From Membranipora membranacea (lineage: Eukaryota > Bryozoa > Gymnolaemata > Cheilostomatida > Membraniporidae), in the NCBI GenBank assembly GCA_914767715.1, contig OU612067.1:7254001-7318000 (forward strand): a stretch of 64,000 bases of DNA. The letters run 5' to 3'. The notes under the pieces are model-generated. The model ran no database searches and was not told the origin of the DNA. It was given only the letters and a program-made list of their open reading frames with translations. The position numbers and the translations under genes were made by a program. Shown here in pieces: positions 13,067 through 24,491 of this stretch (position 1 is the stretch's first letter; each line of letters begins with the position of its first letter).

Positions 13067-15657
13067 CATAGACTTAATATACTACCTAGACAGGACAAAG
13101 CTTATGCTTCACTGATCATAATAATATGTCCCACTTAAATAGCATGACATGACGTAATTAGTTTGTGCTGTGAGCCATAGTTTACTATATACAATTCAAT
13201 GAAATAATGTGAAAAATCAAGGGACGCTGAGCATGATATAGGCCTCGTCCAGCCCCTTATTATTCAAACACGAAGAAAATTGGTGAGTGTATGTAAAAGA
13301 CCTTTCCGCAAGAGGTGGTATTAATAATTTGTCTCCAGAACCAGAACTTTTAATGATAAGATACAATCATTGGCCAATAAACACTGAAATAAACACAGCC
13401 ATTTACCCTCAGCACTTCCATCAGTCCATCACTACTATAAAAATGTAAAAAATACATTTAACATAATATCAAAAATATTGGATGAGCCAGATCTTATCAC
13501 CACCATCATTGTTTTTTCTTCAAAATTGCACACAACCAGTCAGTTCAAATTGGATTGCCAATTTTATTGTTGCTTCACAAGGAAGAATAGATCTGTGCTG
13601 TAAATTGAGTATGAAAACTACAGATAGCTGTTGTTCCTGAGTACGTATGAGGAATCTAGAGCATGACAATAACTTAAAATTGTTATACTTAAGTACTGTA
13701 GTCAAAATCTAATGGCTTTTACTGTGACCAAACTTAATTTTGCCGATGCCGGTAAGGTTGTTTGAGTTTATCAATGTAATATCGGCATCAACATTGAATG
13801 TCAATTGCTTCCTTGGCCTATTCACAGACACAGCAGTGTGGAAAAGTAGTTATTACAACAGGACACGTCATCATCTCAGAAAATGGAACTATATGTAATG
13901 ACGAAACTACAGAAAAAGGATGGAAGCAGTGATTCTAATAATTTCCAAGACTGGAAAATAAATGCCGGCCAAATGATCACCAGCATTATTGCTTGACTCA
14001 GCCGAGAATTGCGTGCTCATATGCATCATAGCTGCTCACAAGCACAAACCTCCTCAGCCTGCAATAAATTTTTGTTGGTATGAGCTAAGGTTTAGTATGA
14101 ATAATGGCTATTAATATAGAAACCAGTCTGAGCCACAAAATAACGCTTCTGAACCTTTTATTTGCAGCAACAATCCCTTCTGCAATGACTAAAAAATCCC
14201 TCTGTAAGGAGACATTGTCAATTATACAGTAATCACTGTTGAGTGTGCTGCACTATCTTGAGAAGTATAGAGATGTCTGCAGGGCTCCACCTAGTATAGA
14301 TCGAAGCTGAAATAGTTTTTATGGGAATTATTAACTATTGAATAGGAATAATGTGAATGTAACCGTAAGAAAAATAATAATGATCATTAAAGGAATTGTA
14401 CTTTTCAAATATCACTCTAATTGACATTCACTGTTGACGCCGATATCACACTGATAAACTCAAAAACTCCAAGAACCTACCCGGCATCGGCAAAAATAAG
14501 TTTGGCCACGGTATTTCATTTTCCAGTTTTGGAAATTATTAGAGTCACATGCTTCCATCCTTTTTCCTCTGTAGTTTCATCACTACATGTAGTTCCATTT
14601 GCTCAGATGATGCCGTGTTCTGGTTTGGTTTGGCTTATTATAACAATCACTGTATTAACAGGCTATAGGATTGGATTTTAAATTCTGTTGTGAGCTGACA
14701 TGTAGTATGGAAAAATGCTCTTTAAATGCTTTCCTGTCCTGCACTTTGGTGGGCAATGGATGGTATGTAGGCGAGAGGATACCTTTGCACAGTTGAAAAC
14801 AACACGACTAAAAAGAGGATGGTCTTCATCCGACGCAATTATGTTTAAAAGGTTTTAGTAATAATTTTTTTTTTCATGCTGCTGTTTCTGTGTATAGGTC
14901 GGGGAAGCAATAGACATTCACTGTTGACGCCGATATCACATTTATAAACTCAAAGAACCTTACCGGCATCGGCAAAATTAAGTTTGGCCAGGGTAAAGGC
15001 CATTAGATTTTGACTACAGTACTGAAGTATAATAATTTTAAGTTATTGTCACATACTCTAAATTCATCATAGTACTCAGGAACAACAGCTATCTGTAGTT
15101 TGCATACTCATTTAACAGCACAGATCTACTCTTCCTTGTGAAGCGACAATAAAATTAGCAATCCAATTTGAGCAGACTGGTTGTGTTCAGTCACAACTGC
15201 GAATAGTTTTAAGGAAAAAAATGATGATGGTGGTGTTGCTGGTGCTTAGATCTGGCTCATCCAACAAAATATTTGTGATCTTGTGTTATAGGTGTTCTTT
15301 ACATTTTTATAGTAGTGAAGGAAGTGCTGAGGGTAAATGGCTGTGTTTATTTCAATGTTTATTGGCTAATGATTGCCTCTTATCATAAAAAGTTCCGGCT
15401 CTGGAGACAAATTATGAGTACCATCTCGTGCGGAAAGGTCTTTTACATACACTCACCAATTTTCTTTGTGTTTGAATAATAAGGGTCTGGACAGGGGCTG
15501 ATATCATGCCCAGCGTCCCTTGATTTTCACATTATTACATTGATGGATATATAGTAAACTATGGCTCACAGCACAAACTAATTACGTCATGTCGTGCTAT
15601 TTAAGTGGGACAGTATTGAATGCTATTTGCCTGTCTAGGTAGTATAATAAGTCTATG
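13067..15657. mobile_element. 2.6-kb foldback DNA element inserted in the minisatellite
   Basis: Both ends read CATAGACTTA in inverted orientation and are flanked by the same 8 bp, TATAAACC (13059-13066 and 15658-15665). The arms, roughly 13067-13845 and 14873-15657, are inverted repeats of about 780 bp with scattered differences and small indels. The interior is itself rearranged: a second inverted pair lies at about 13870-13960 and 14505-14610, and 14421-14515 repeats the inner part of the right arm. No transposase is encoded, so the element is non-autonomous. An 8-bp target duplication fits hAT- or P-type integration. Confidence 0.85.
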
Positions 15658-16170
15658 TATAAACCACCAAGTAGTGAAAGAGATGATACGTAAAAAAATT
15701 TGTTTTCACTGGAATTTGAACTCGGGCCTCTCGCGCAACACACACGTTATAATTGTGGTATAAACCACCAAGTAGTGAAAGAGATGATATGTGAAAAAAA
15801 TCTGTCCTCACCGGGACTTGAACTCGGGCCTCCCGCGCAACAAACATGTTATAATTGTGGTATAACCCACAAAGTAGTGAAAAGTATTATATGTAAAAAA
15901 CAAAATCTGTCTTCACCGGGATTTGAACTCGGGCCTTCCGCGCAACACGTTATAATTGTGGTATAAACCACAAAGTAGTGAAAAAGATTATATGTAAAAA
16001 ACAAAATCTGTCTTCACCGGGATTTGAATTTGGGCCTCCGCAACATGTTATTACTGTGGCATAAACCACAAAGTAGTGAAAAAGATTATATGTAGAAAAC
16101 GAAATCTGTCTTCACCGGGATTCGAACTCGGGCCTCTCGCGTATCACAAGCATGTTATAATTGTGGTATA
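15658..16170. repeat. Right half of the tRNA-like minisatellite
   Basis: About five further copies of the 100-105-bp unit in the same orientation as 12620-13066. Units differ by point changes and small indels (for example CGCGCAACA versus CCGCAACA). The first 8 bp are the right copy of the foldback element's target duplication. The last unit decays around 16170. Confidence 0.85.
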
Positions 16171-16204
16171 TGTAAAAATATATTATTATCCACCCCTTTG
16201 CTCT

Positions 16205-16290
16205 TTTTTGGTCTCCACCCAGAATTGGACCTGGGCCAATTGCACTGTGGTCAAGCACACTAGTCACCCGGCCATCCAAGCCACTGATGC
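16205..16290 (-). repeat. tRNA-like SINE head remnant
   Basis: On the minus strand an A-box-like TGGCCGGGTGACTAGTGTG is followed by a B-box-like GGTCCAATTCT, a tRNA-derived layout. The aminoacyl stem is absent, so it is not a tRNA gene. It lies just beyond the minisatellite. Confidence 0.4.
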
Positions 16291-16855
16291 ATTCTGATTT
16301 TCATTGATGTATGTTGGAGATATATGGGTAAAGTAAGCTGTTTTTTAATTTTCAATTAATTTCAAGCTTTTATGGCATAAATCAGACAAAAAAATATAAA
16401 TAGCACACCCTCATCTGGTTTTACTACACATATGTGGTAGAACACAGGACTGTGATTCAGCCGTTTTTCTATTTTTTTCAAAAACACTTTTTGAAAAAGT
16501 GATATGAGGCACTGGATTGGGTTTTTGTATACACATGCGTTTATCATAAACACAAAACTGAAGTTTTGTGGATAATGAATATCAACAGGGTTCAAAAACA
16601 TTTTTTTGGAATGCCATATTGATTTATTTGACCGCATTACCAAAATCACTGTTAAATGTACCCAGGGAGAATTTGCCTAAGTGCAAAGAAATACAATATT
16701 CCGGACACCTCTCTTGAACTTGTTTGCACATATTATTAATGTAAATCCTACAAAGAAGCGCTTGCAGTAAAAAACAAATAAATCTAACAGTAATGACCTT
16801 TTTTTTTATTTGTCTTGAATCATCATTGATGAGGAAGTTGCTGATAATATGGTAC

Positions 16856-16905
16856 CATAGACTTAATATATTATTATATATATATATATATATATATTAT
16901 GTACC
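16856..16905. repeat. Isolated foldback terminus followed by an (AT)n run
   Basis: CATAGACTTAATAT at 16856 equals the terminus of the 13067-15657 element. It runs straight into an uninterrupted TA dinucleotide tract (about 16876-16903). No matching second end was found nearby, so it is either a solo end or a deleted copy. Confidence 0.5.
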
Positions 16906-17564
16906 TCGATTTATTTTATTTCACTTTAACATTGTCTTTGCTGTCACAAAACCAAAACATTAACCGTGTGTTGGAGGGCTGGCCTTATACGAAGATGGTC
17001 ACATGAGGCAATTGCAATCCTACCATTAGTTTGATTCAATTTGCATTGGATGTTGCTCCCATTCTGCTAAATGGAAAATTAAAATCGACAGCACCTGAAA
17101 ATGCAGGCAAAGAGGATAACATTTTATTGCTGATAGCCCATTGGAAACCAGAACAAAGATCATTATAATCATCAAATCTCGGGATTAAAAAAAGGGTGGG
17201 GGAAAGTTCTAGCGCACCCAGCTTCCCACGACTCAAATCTCAGGCCCTTTAAGCGCACTAAATTGATCGCATGAAAAAATGGAGTAAACATCGAGTGTAT
17301 TTTCTCCACTTTCCCAAACTTAAACAACTATGGCTTATTAGAAAGGCATGTGGGAGCGCACTTATCTCTTTACACCGTACAAGCACACCAGCAAAAACAA
17401 CTCAGGACCAAAGCCTCTCGCCAAGCCCGACTATAAAGTCCCATTCCCAACCCGGACCTGCCCAAACTTATTGCTGCCGTTGGTACAAGCTTTATCCAAT
17501 GAACCCTCTCCAGATTGATTCTTAGCGCATAAACCTGTTAGGTCAGGCCAGCGCTGCTGTGCTT

Positions 17565-17885
17565 AGAGCGCTTCTGGATGCCTATCGGACAACCGCCGGA
17601 TGTCCACGTCCTCATCCGTTGGTTGTCTGATAGGCATACGGTTGGCACTTGGACAACCGTCAGATGCCAAATAGGCATCCGTTTGTTAAAACGCGTCCGG
17701 ACACAAATTTGACAGAGGCGGATGGGTTTGTAACAGAGGAGGATTGGTTGAAGACACTCATGATCAGGTCGACACACCTATCCGGATGCCCGAGTGCCAA
17801 CCGGATGCCTATTTGGCAACCACCGGATGCCAAGTGGACATCCGGCGGTTGCTTAAGAGGCAAGTCCGATAGGGTTTGGGGCAGT
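17565..17885. repeat. Imperfect foldback repeat (CGGATGCC family)
   Basis: Two arms around 17575-17690 and 17775-17885 are inverted copies of each other: GATGCCAAATAGGCATCCG on the left and CGGATGCCTATTTGGC on the right, plus CCGGATGTCCA against TGGACATCCGG. The motif CGGATGCC/GGCATCCG recurs many times. It looks like a small foldback/MITE. Termini and target duplication were not resolved, and the open frames over it carry no domain. Confidence 0.55.
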
Positions 17886-18190
17886 CACATTTTGAGATTG
17901 ATAAAAGGTGAAACAGATGGCCAGAAAGCACTGCCGGCTGGATATTTGTCATACATAAGCGGATTTTACAGTGATATGTGGCGGCTGGCCGTTTATCAGA
18001 CACTTTTTCAGCACAACAGCACTGTGTTGTTTTATTAATTCATTTTCATATCAGCGAGATTAAGTATATATAGCAGATGAAATACTGTGAAATGAAATTG
18101 TCAGCCTCTAAAAATGATTGATAAATAAATATGGGCTCTACCACTGCATTATCCATGAGTCATTTATATGCTCATGTTGCTCTTTGTCAC

Positions 18191-18684
18191 CACAGCCAGC
18201 CCTTAAAAGCGTTCGGGATGGCGATCGCGGCCTTAGGCGGTCGTTAAGGGGGTGGGTGGGAAGCTAGGAAACTCCCTTTTTTGCAATTTATCACTTTTTT
18301 AACTTTAACACCTGTTTACAGCACTTTTGCTTCATTTCACAGAGTTCTAACCCTGTTTTTCAGATTCCTCATACCTTAAAACATATAAATATGTTGTTAC
18401 ATCAATAAAATATTAAAAATATACAGACTTATTAATGGTTATCTTCTCACATGTCTGGACATTTTCAGACACGGCAGTTTTCGGAGACTCGAAAATGAAT
18501 CTTGTCAGTATAGGCTCGTTAAAAATAGACCTAATCTCTGTTCTTTATTGCCATATCAGAATGTCTTATTTCTTCCTATGTTCTCCCATGTTGGTTAAAT
18601 AGTTTGTTTGTTTTAGTAATTTCCACCTTAACGACCGCCTACGGCCGCGATCGCCATCCCGAACGCTTTTAAGGGCTGGCTGTG
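18191..18684. mobile_element. 494-bp MITE with 8-bp target duplication
   Basis: Ends start CACAGCCAGCCCTTAAAAGC on both strands. The inverted repeats run about 65 bp (18191-18255 and 18620-18684) with very few differences. TTTGTCAC flanks both sides (18183-18190 and 18685-18692), an 8-bp target duplication as in the hAT superfamily. The interior is AT-rich and non-coding. Confidence 0.85.
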
Positions 18685-18692
18685 TTTGTCAC

Positions 18693-19837
18693 CAGACACC
18701 AGAGGGAGTACTCACTATTGTCACCAGCAGGGCTCTCAACCTGGGAGGATCCAAAACCTGAGGTTTGTCGATACCCTGTTGCACGTGGCGTTTCAAAAGC
18801 GTGAAACGCCCTGTGCACAAACAGCTTAGAGCTTTATAGCTCTGTTAGCCTCCTCAATGGGCCGGGCCACCAAAGCCTAGAAAGCAATTTAGGCCTCTGC
18901 ATATGAATGATATTGGTTTTTTAGAGTTGTTAGCAGATCATTGCTATAGAAGCACTGTAAAATTCATCTTGGTTAATGTATTTCTTATATCACAAAATAA
19001 AATTGTTTTTTTATAATCTTACAACTAGGCTACACCGAGAGGAATTCCCCAACTTCGATGAATATGAGGCAAAATCTGAGTTTTTAGCTAATATTCTAAA
19101 CTCCCCTGAGTTGCCTGAGTTGAACCCAAAAACCGGAGTAACTCGGGCTAAATCTGAGTGGTTGAGAGCCCGTGAGATGCTTATTATTGACCTATTTGGA
19201 GTTTTCCTTTCATGTAGTTTTGAACTAATCCAATCAGAAACTTTAAGACATGTATTGGCTCTGATTGGATCATACACATTGAACAGCCAATCAAAGCAAA
19301 TGTATTAGCAAAACTCACCATGCCTTATGCACAAGAAATTTACATGCAGGATTATATTATGATTCTAATCAGAGGAGAGAGAATAATATTATCTCCATTC
19401 TCCCTGCACCAATAAACTGAGAGGGAGGGGCACCAGGCCCTTGGTGACTAGCACACAAATCTGCTTGGTGACTCACACAAACACCTGCCCATCTGTTAGT
19501 GTCTGGTAGTGGTATACCATGCAGTCTGTGGTTACATAATCAGTGTCACGTGTACTGTATGTATGTATGTATGGCTATCCAGGGAGGATGGTAGTCTGAA
19601 TCTGTGGAGAAAAAGTCTGTAAGTGGTGTTAGTGTCACGTGTATCTATTTACAGTCTGCAAGGAGTAAACTGCTCCTTAGTGACAGTTCTTGATATATGT
19701 ACACAACTTGTTTATTTTATTTATTTATTTTATGTATCAAAATTTTACTAGTAATCACATATTACTTTTGAGTTGCCATCCTCACATAAAGTGGAGGCAA
19801 CTCCCATTTACATGTAGTGATAGTACAAGGGTATAAG
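18693..19837. other. No gene recognised; small hairpin near 18787-18810
   Basis: It contains a perfect 9-bp hairpin (GGCGTTTCA / TGAAACGCC) and a 110-codon open frame at 18976-19308. That frame overlaps an equally long frame on the other strand and shows no domain, so I do not call it a gene. A (GTAT)n run occurs near 19557. Confidence 0.35.
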
Positions 19838-20334
19838 CAATGATGATGGGTATAAGTGATATGATTTGGATCAATGAAATTATTGGTTGATTACAAACCT
19901 AAAATATGTCTCAGTAGCCTAGGCCTACAACTTCTGGTGTACCAACTGATTGGCTAGGATTATAATTTCTGGAGGACCTGGAGTGGGACACACTCAAAGA
20001 CCGGAGGGAGAGAAGAAGGCTCGGCATCTTCCGCGCTATGCACTACAACAAGGTTGCTGTTAACATCACTGACTACCTCAATCAATGACTATCAATGATG
20101 ATGGGTATAAGTGATATGATTTGGATCAATGAAATTATTGGTTGATTACAAACCTAAAATATGTCTCAGTAGCCTAGGCCTACAACTTCTGGTGTACCAA
20201 CTGATTGGCTAGGATTATAACTTCTGGAGGACCTGGAGTGGGACACACTCAAAGACCGGAGGGAGAGAAGAAGGCTCGGCATCTTCCGCGCTATGCACTA
20301 CAACAAGGTTGCTGTTAACATCACTGACTACCTC
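19838..20334. repeat. Near-identical 242-bp tandem duplication
   Basis: 19838-20079 and 20093-20334 are direct copies with a 255-bp offset; I saw only one substitution (TATAATTTC versus TATAACTTC). The copied block contains the coding stretch of the adjacent non-LTR retrotransposon tail, so the first copy ends abruptly inside that frame. Confidence 0.85.
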
Positions 20335-20640
20335 TCTCCACATCCTACGCATGCTGGACAGTCAAGGAAACACCAATCGCAGTATTTTATCCCTCCCTGC
20401 AATACCAAACTGCACCAGAACAGCTTCTTTGTGAGCACTGCTAAACTGTGGAACGCCCTACCGATCGGCAGCACCCTCCTCGAGGGACCCCCAGTGGCAG
20501 GCTAAGGTTGATGGCGATCGATCTACCGACCCTACGTTGCAGACCCGGAACGGAGACGGACAGACGAGATGACATATTGCCACAACCTTCTCACAGAAGT
20601 TGGCGATTAACCTTCAAGTACCAAGTAAGTAAGTAATCTA
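20230..20640 (+). pseudogene. 3' end of a non-LTR retrotransposon ORF2
   Basis: The frame from 20230 reads DLEWDTLKDRRRERRRLGIF, followed after a gap by NSFFVSTAKLWNALP. This is the conserved carboxy-terminal tail (after the reverse transcriptase) of jockey/CR1/L2-like ORF2 proteins, where a basic 'tL..RR' block and 'SFF.R....WN.LP' end the protein. The frame stops at 20505. A short untranslated tail ends in a (AAGT)n microsatellite near 20622-20635, typical of elements that end in a simple repeat. Only the last 90 or so codons remain, so this is a 5'-truncated dead copy. Confidence 0.65.
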
Positions 20641-22511
20641 TGGATCCCTCTGACCAATAAGGGAGCCATTGCTCTGACATGATTTTACTAGAGTTATGTT
20701 AATTTTTTGCAGTTTTTATTTCCAGGGGATCTAAAAAACGTCATGACAGCTGCGAGCTATGATCGATTGCAGAATATTGACCAATCGGCCCTCAGTCAAG
20801 ATTTGTATTAATTAATGAGAGTTGTTTGTGGTATCACATGTATTGTGTTTTTTTGTAGATCTTGCTGCAGTGCACTGAAGGTAGACATGGGAATATTGTT
20901 TAACTTTGATGGAGTTACATTATGCTGTGTATAGAGAGATAGAATTATACGATGGCCTGTGAGTCTGAGATGCACTTTATAGTACTGATTTATGCCAGTT
21001 TCATGTTGTAAACACATGTATGTTCAGATCCAGAGTGCTCTAACTGTTTGACAATGAGTCAAAAGAAGATGCTACCTTGTCTTGTAAATAGATATTGATA
21101 ACCATATTGGCATAGGCCTACTGCGTTTGTTACTAATAAGACTTGGTTCCTAACCTGGTTTTTTTCCAGGACCTTAACGAAATGCGTATCATTTGAAACT
21201 TTCTGTAGGCGATTACGCAGGTGGGATGTGCTAGAAGACGCGGATGCTCGAGAGATTAAACAATAGAAATCCACATTCTTACTTCATTTTATGTAAGTTT
21301 ACTACATCAGTTGTTTCTTCATATGATCGTGTCTGACATCCAGAATTTGTGTATTTCTGGTAGTCAATTTAATTAAATTCAATCTGAAGGTATTTCTGCC
21401 ATGAAACCATATTATGTCATGTGAACATGCCCAGGCTTCTGGATTAAATGATGCACATGCAATAGTATATCACATGATCTATAATAAGGAATTCCCCTTT
21501 CTCTCTCTGCATCTGGCTACACTCTCTGACTGGCCTGAAGAGGACCATTTCAAAGTTTTTTTAAATGGTTGACATTTTAGCTTGTTATTACACCACGGAC
21601 AGGCCTTAATATCTTCAGCATTGAAGATCATTGGTATTTTTTTTCCAAAGGTCTTGGTCACCTTTTCTTGTTCTATGAACATTTTTCAACAAATACTGCT
21701 TTTTTCTGGATATGATTTTTTTCCGTCAGCCGTATTTCAGAGTCTTAAACAGGCTCCTAGTAGGCCTATCAAAAACACTCCTGTCGCACAGCTGAAGTCT
21801 CGTTCTGCCATTACTGACAGGTACTCGGGAGTTGAAACAGCTGGATTATGTTTGATTCATGCTTATGGAAAAACTTGAAATTCTCTGTGCACAGTTTTTT
21901 TACTGTTGAATGCTTGAACTCGGAGAGTTTTTACGTCATGGCTGCTGATCTCACTGCTAAGTCGGCAGTCATCTGTTATCTTGTTTTTTTCTGGGTTTCG
22001 TGTCATCGAATCAGAAATTGCTTCTGGCTACTAGAAATTCTTTGTGCATACTTTTTATCTGTTGATGGCTTGAACTCGGTGTCTTTGAGAGTTTTATGAC
22101 ATGGCTGTTGATCTCACTGCTGCGTCGGCAATCATCGCGTTATCTTTTTTTTTGGAGTTTGTGTCATTGAATCTGAAAATGCTTCCATCGGATATCTTAA
22201 TCTTGACACAAACTATCTGATGCCGAAGAGAGCAGTTCTTTTTTTCAGATATTGCTGAAACCGGTTGCGTTAAAAAACACCCATCTTTTTTTTATAAATA
22301 ATTTGTACAGCCCTCGCCAATTCTTTTTTTTTGCTGTATTCTTTGTAAAAGCTTGTGTGCATTGCAATGCATTTTTGGCCTTCGACTGGCCATCTCAGGT
22401 CATTTATATATGGATCAGGTGTTTGCTTTAGGCCCACATTTTTCTATCAGTCATCTTAACATCCCCTCAACGGAACATTTTATGATGTGAATGGCAGCAG
22501 AGTGATGGCAC
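20641..22511. other. No gene; contains an old tandem duplication (about 157-165 bp unit)
   Basis: Around 21877-22033 and 22034-22190 the sequence repeats with drift (GAAATTCT, then GCTTGAACTCGG, then GCTGATCTCACTGCT). The remainder shows T-rich runs and no frame with coding features. A 13-nt G run and CCCCCCC lie just inside the following hAT element, at about 22613-22641. Confidence 0.4.
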
Positions 22512-24483
22512 CATGGGCGTAGCTGGGTCATCATTGAGGGTGTTCTTTTAAGTGGGATGTAGTCTCACGACGGCACGTAGTGCCGGAGTAATACAGCTGG
22601 GTGGTCTGATGTGGGGGGGGGGGGGTGCTGTAAGCCCCCCCAGTGGGGTCCGGAGCTTTTGGTTAGCTAACATATCACCAGAATTGATTTCAGCTGTTTA
22701 AATCATAGAAATGTAACAGTAAAATAAGATGTATTTTTTATTACTTTTTAAGTCAAAATGAAATAAATGGCCCAGGCTGGCCCAATCAGTGGTAATTTTT
22801 AGTAGTGACCTTGAATCGTGATGTAAGTTTCACTATTTATTATATTATTAACATGTTAGTTAGCTCAAAATATTTAGCTCCATTCGCAGTGGGTGGAGCT
22901 GAGCAAATAGATTTACAATGTGTTCAACATCTATTTCCATGCTTCGATGGATGCTCATCATGGCGAGAGCGTCTAGTCTCTCGGAGCTCTGTGCAGTACG
23001 AAGGTAAGTGTTAAGCCTCCTGAGTCCACTGAACGATTGCTCACACTCACAGCTGGTCACAGGCCACGTGCAGGCGATAGATAGCATGATATAAATATTC
23101 GGATAAATGTCAGAGTCACATAATTTGATAGCTGATGCAAGAGTTGAAGGCAATTCCTCAAGTTTCCTGCACATGGCCTGCCAGCGTTTGTATTCCGTTT
23201 AAATACCTCTGGTGACGGCAAGTCATCACGATACAACTCTATAACCCCACTAAAGTCTTCCATAGCTGCAGGCTTACATACCTCAGAAGACACCAAGTAG
23301 AGCACCTTAATGGCTGCTCCGCATAATCCTAAAGATAAATTGAGGTAGGATAAAGGTAGCGTTCTTCCTAAATTTCCCGGTTAACAAGGCCTCGTCTCAT
23401 TATTTGCTTCTTAGTTCATCTACCTTTGCTGATATGTCCCAAGATAAGTCTATTGGGTTGATTCTAACAAAGATGGACACAACTTTTTGTACTCCGTTTC
23501 AAACATGAATACTACGAACGATATATAAAACTAAGGTTCAACTCACCATCAAACATACTATCCAGTTCTGATATGATGTGGTCTAGCATGGGAATAAAGC
23601 TGTTGATCCTATAGTAGTCTTCTGTGCTGACAGCAGGGGCATTAGGCCTGTGCATGCTTCTGGTTACGGATCTTGGTTTTATCGGCTCCACATTCACGGT
23701 TCCCGCCATATCTCTAGCCATCGTGTACCAAAGCCCATCTTCAGTCTACTACTTCCACCAGCTATTTATGTCTTAGGCCCTCATCTGATGGGCCATCTGG
23801 GAACTCACTCTAGTCTAGTAATCTCTGCAGACCAAAGTAAATAGTTTTGGAACCACAACCAGTAGTAGTAAGGGAAATCTTCAATTCAATTTAAATTGAA
23901 CTGGGAAGAATGACGAGCTAGCAGCTAGGCTTCTTCTTCCTTGCAATGCATATTGCAAATCCACAAAAGATTCTCCCCTACCTGGATAGTGTTGAAAAGA
24001 AGCTGCCTAGCTTTGGCTGCCCTCTCTTCTCTTTCTTAGATGACATGTCTCTCTCTCCCTCTCTCTCTCTCTATATATTATCCACGTTTTTTCCTTCTGT
24101 TTAAGTTCATGCAATGGACCCTAGTCTACATTTACTTATTAAACATTGACAGACTATGTTTCAAATTTACTCGCAATTTTTTGTTTTTCAACTATTAGGC
24201 GACATCATTGAACATTGATGTCAAAAGTCATGAATATATAGAGACAATGATGGCATTTGTTGCTTTTCATGTTTCCCTAACAACAGCTGTTGTGCTATAG
24301 TCCTGCAACACATAAGTTGCAGGTAGTATGTGAACATCTGTTATAACATCAATCATAGTGCATGTCAATACATAGTTTTGTACCAAAACACAGAGAGGTT
24401 GAAAATATGAAGAAAAAAAATTTTGTGACTGGACTAGAAAGGTGTTCGTTCGAACCCTCCGAATCCCCCCAGCTACGCCCATG
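22512..24483 (-). mobile_element. hAT-superfamily DNA transposon, degraded, with both ends
   Basis: Both ends read CATGGGCGTAGCTGGG in inverted orientation (16-bp terminal repeats) and are flanked by GATGGCAC on each side (22504-22511 and 24484-24491), the 8-bp duplication expected for hAT. The element is 1972 bp and carries a minus-strand transposase remnant at 22860-23745. Simple (TC)n sequence lies near 24047-24072. hAT transposases are usually over 600 residues, so this copy has lost the amino-terminal half. Confidence 0.88.
22860..23745 (-). pseudogene. hAT transposase fragment with dimerisation domain
   Basis: Exon-like blocks 23745-23547 and 23328-22860 join in phase at a GTGAGT donor and a TTTAG acceptor. 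The first holds EDYYRINSFIPMLDHIISEL. The second holds a DDLPSPEVF motif, then IYPNIYIMLSIACTWPVTSC followed by ECEQSFSGLRRLNTYLRT and LDALAMMSIHRSM, the hallmark hAT carboxy-terminal dimerisation domain. This type is common in zinc-finger MYM / THAP0-like proteins of invertebrates. A frameshift between VFKR and the following KRW (near 23190-23200) breaks the frame, and the amino-terminal catalytic part is missing. It is inactive. Confidence 0.82.
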
Positions 24484-24491
24484 GATGGCAC

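Noticed and set aside
12620-16170. CRISPR-like array
   Set aside because: Units are contiguous 100-105-bp tandem repeats without unique spacers, in eukaryotic DNA.
18976-19308. 110-residue plus-strand open frame
   Set aside because: It overlaps an equally long antisense frame, with no domain, no homologous neighbour and no splice evidence.
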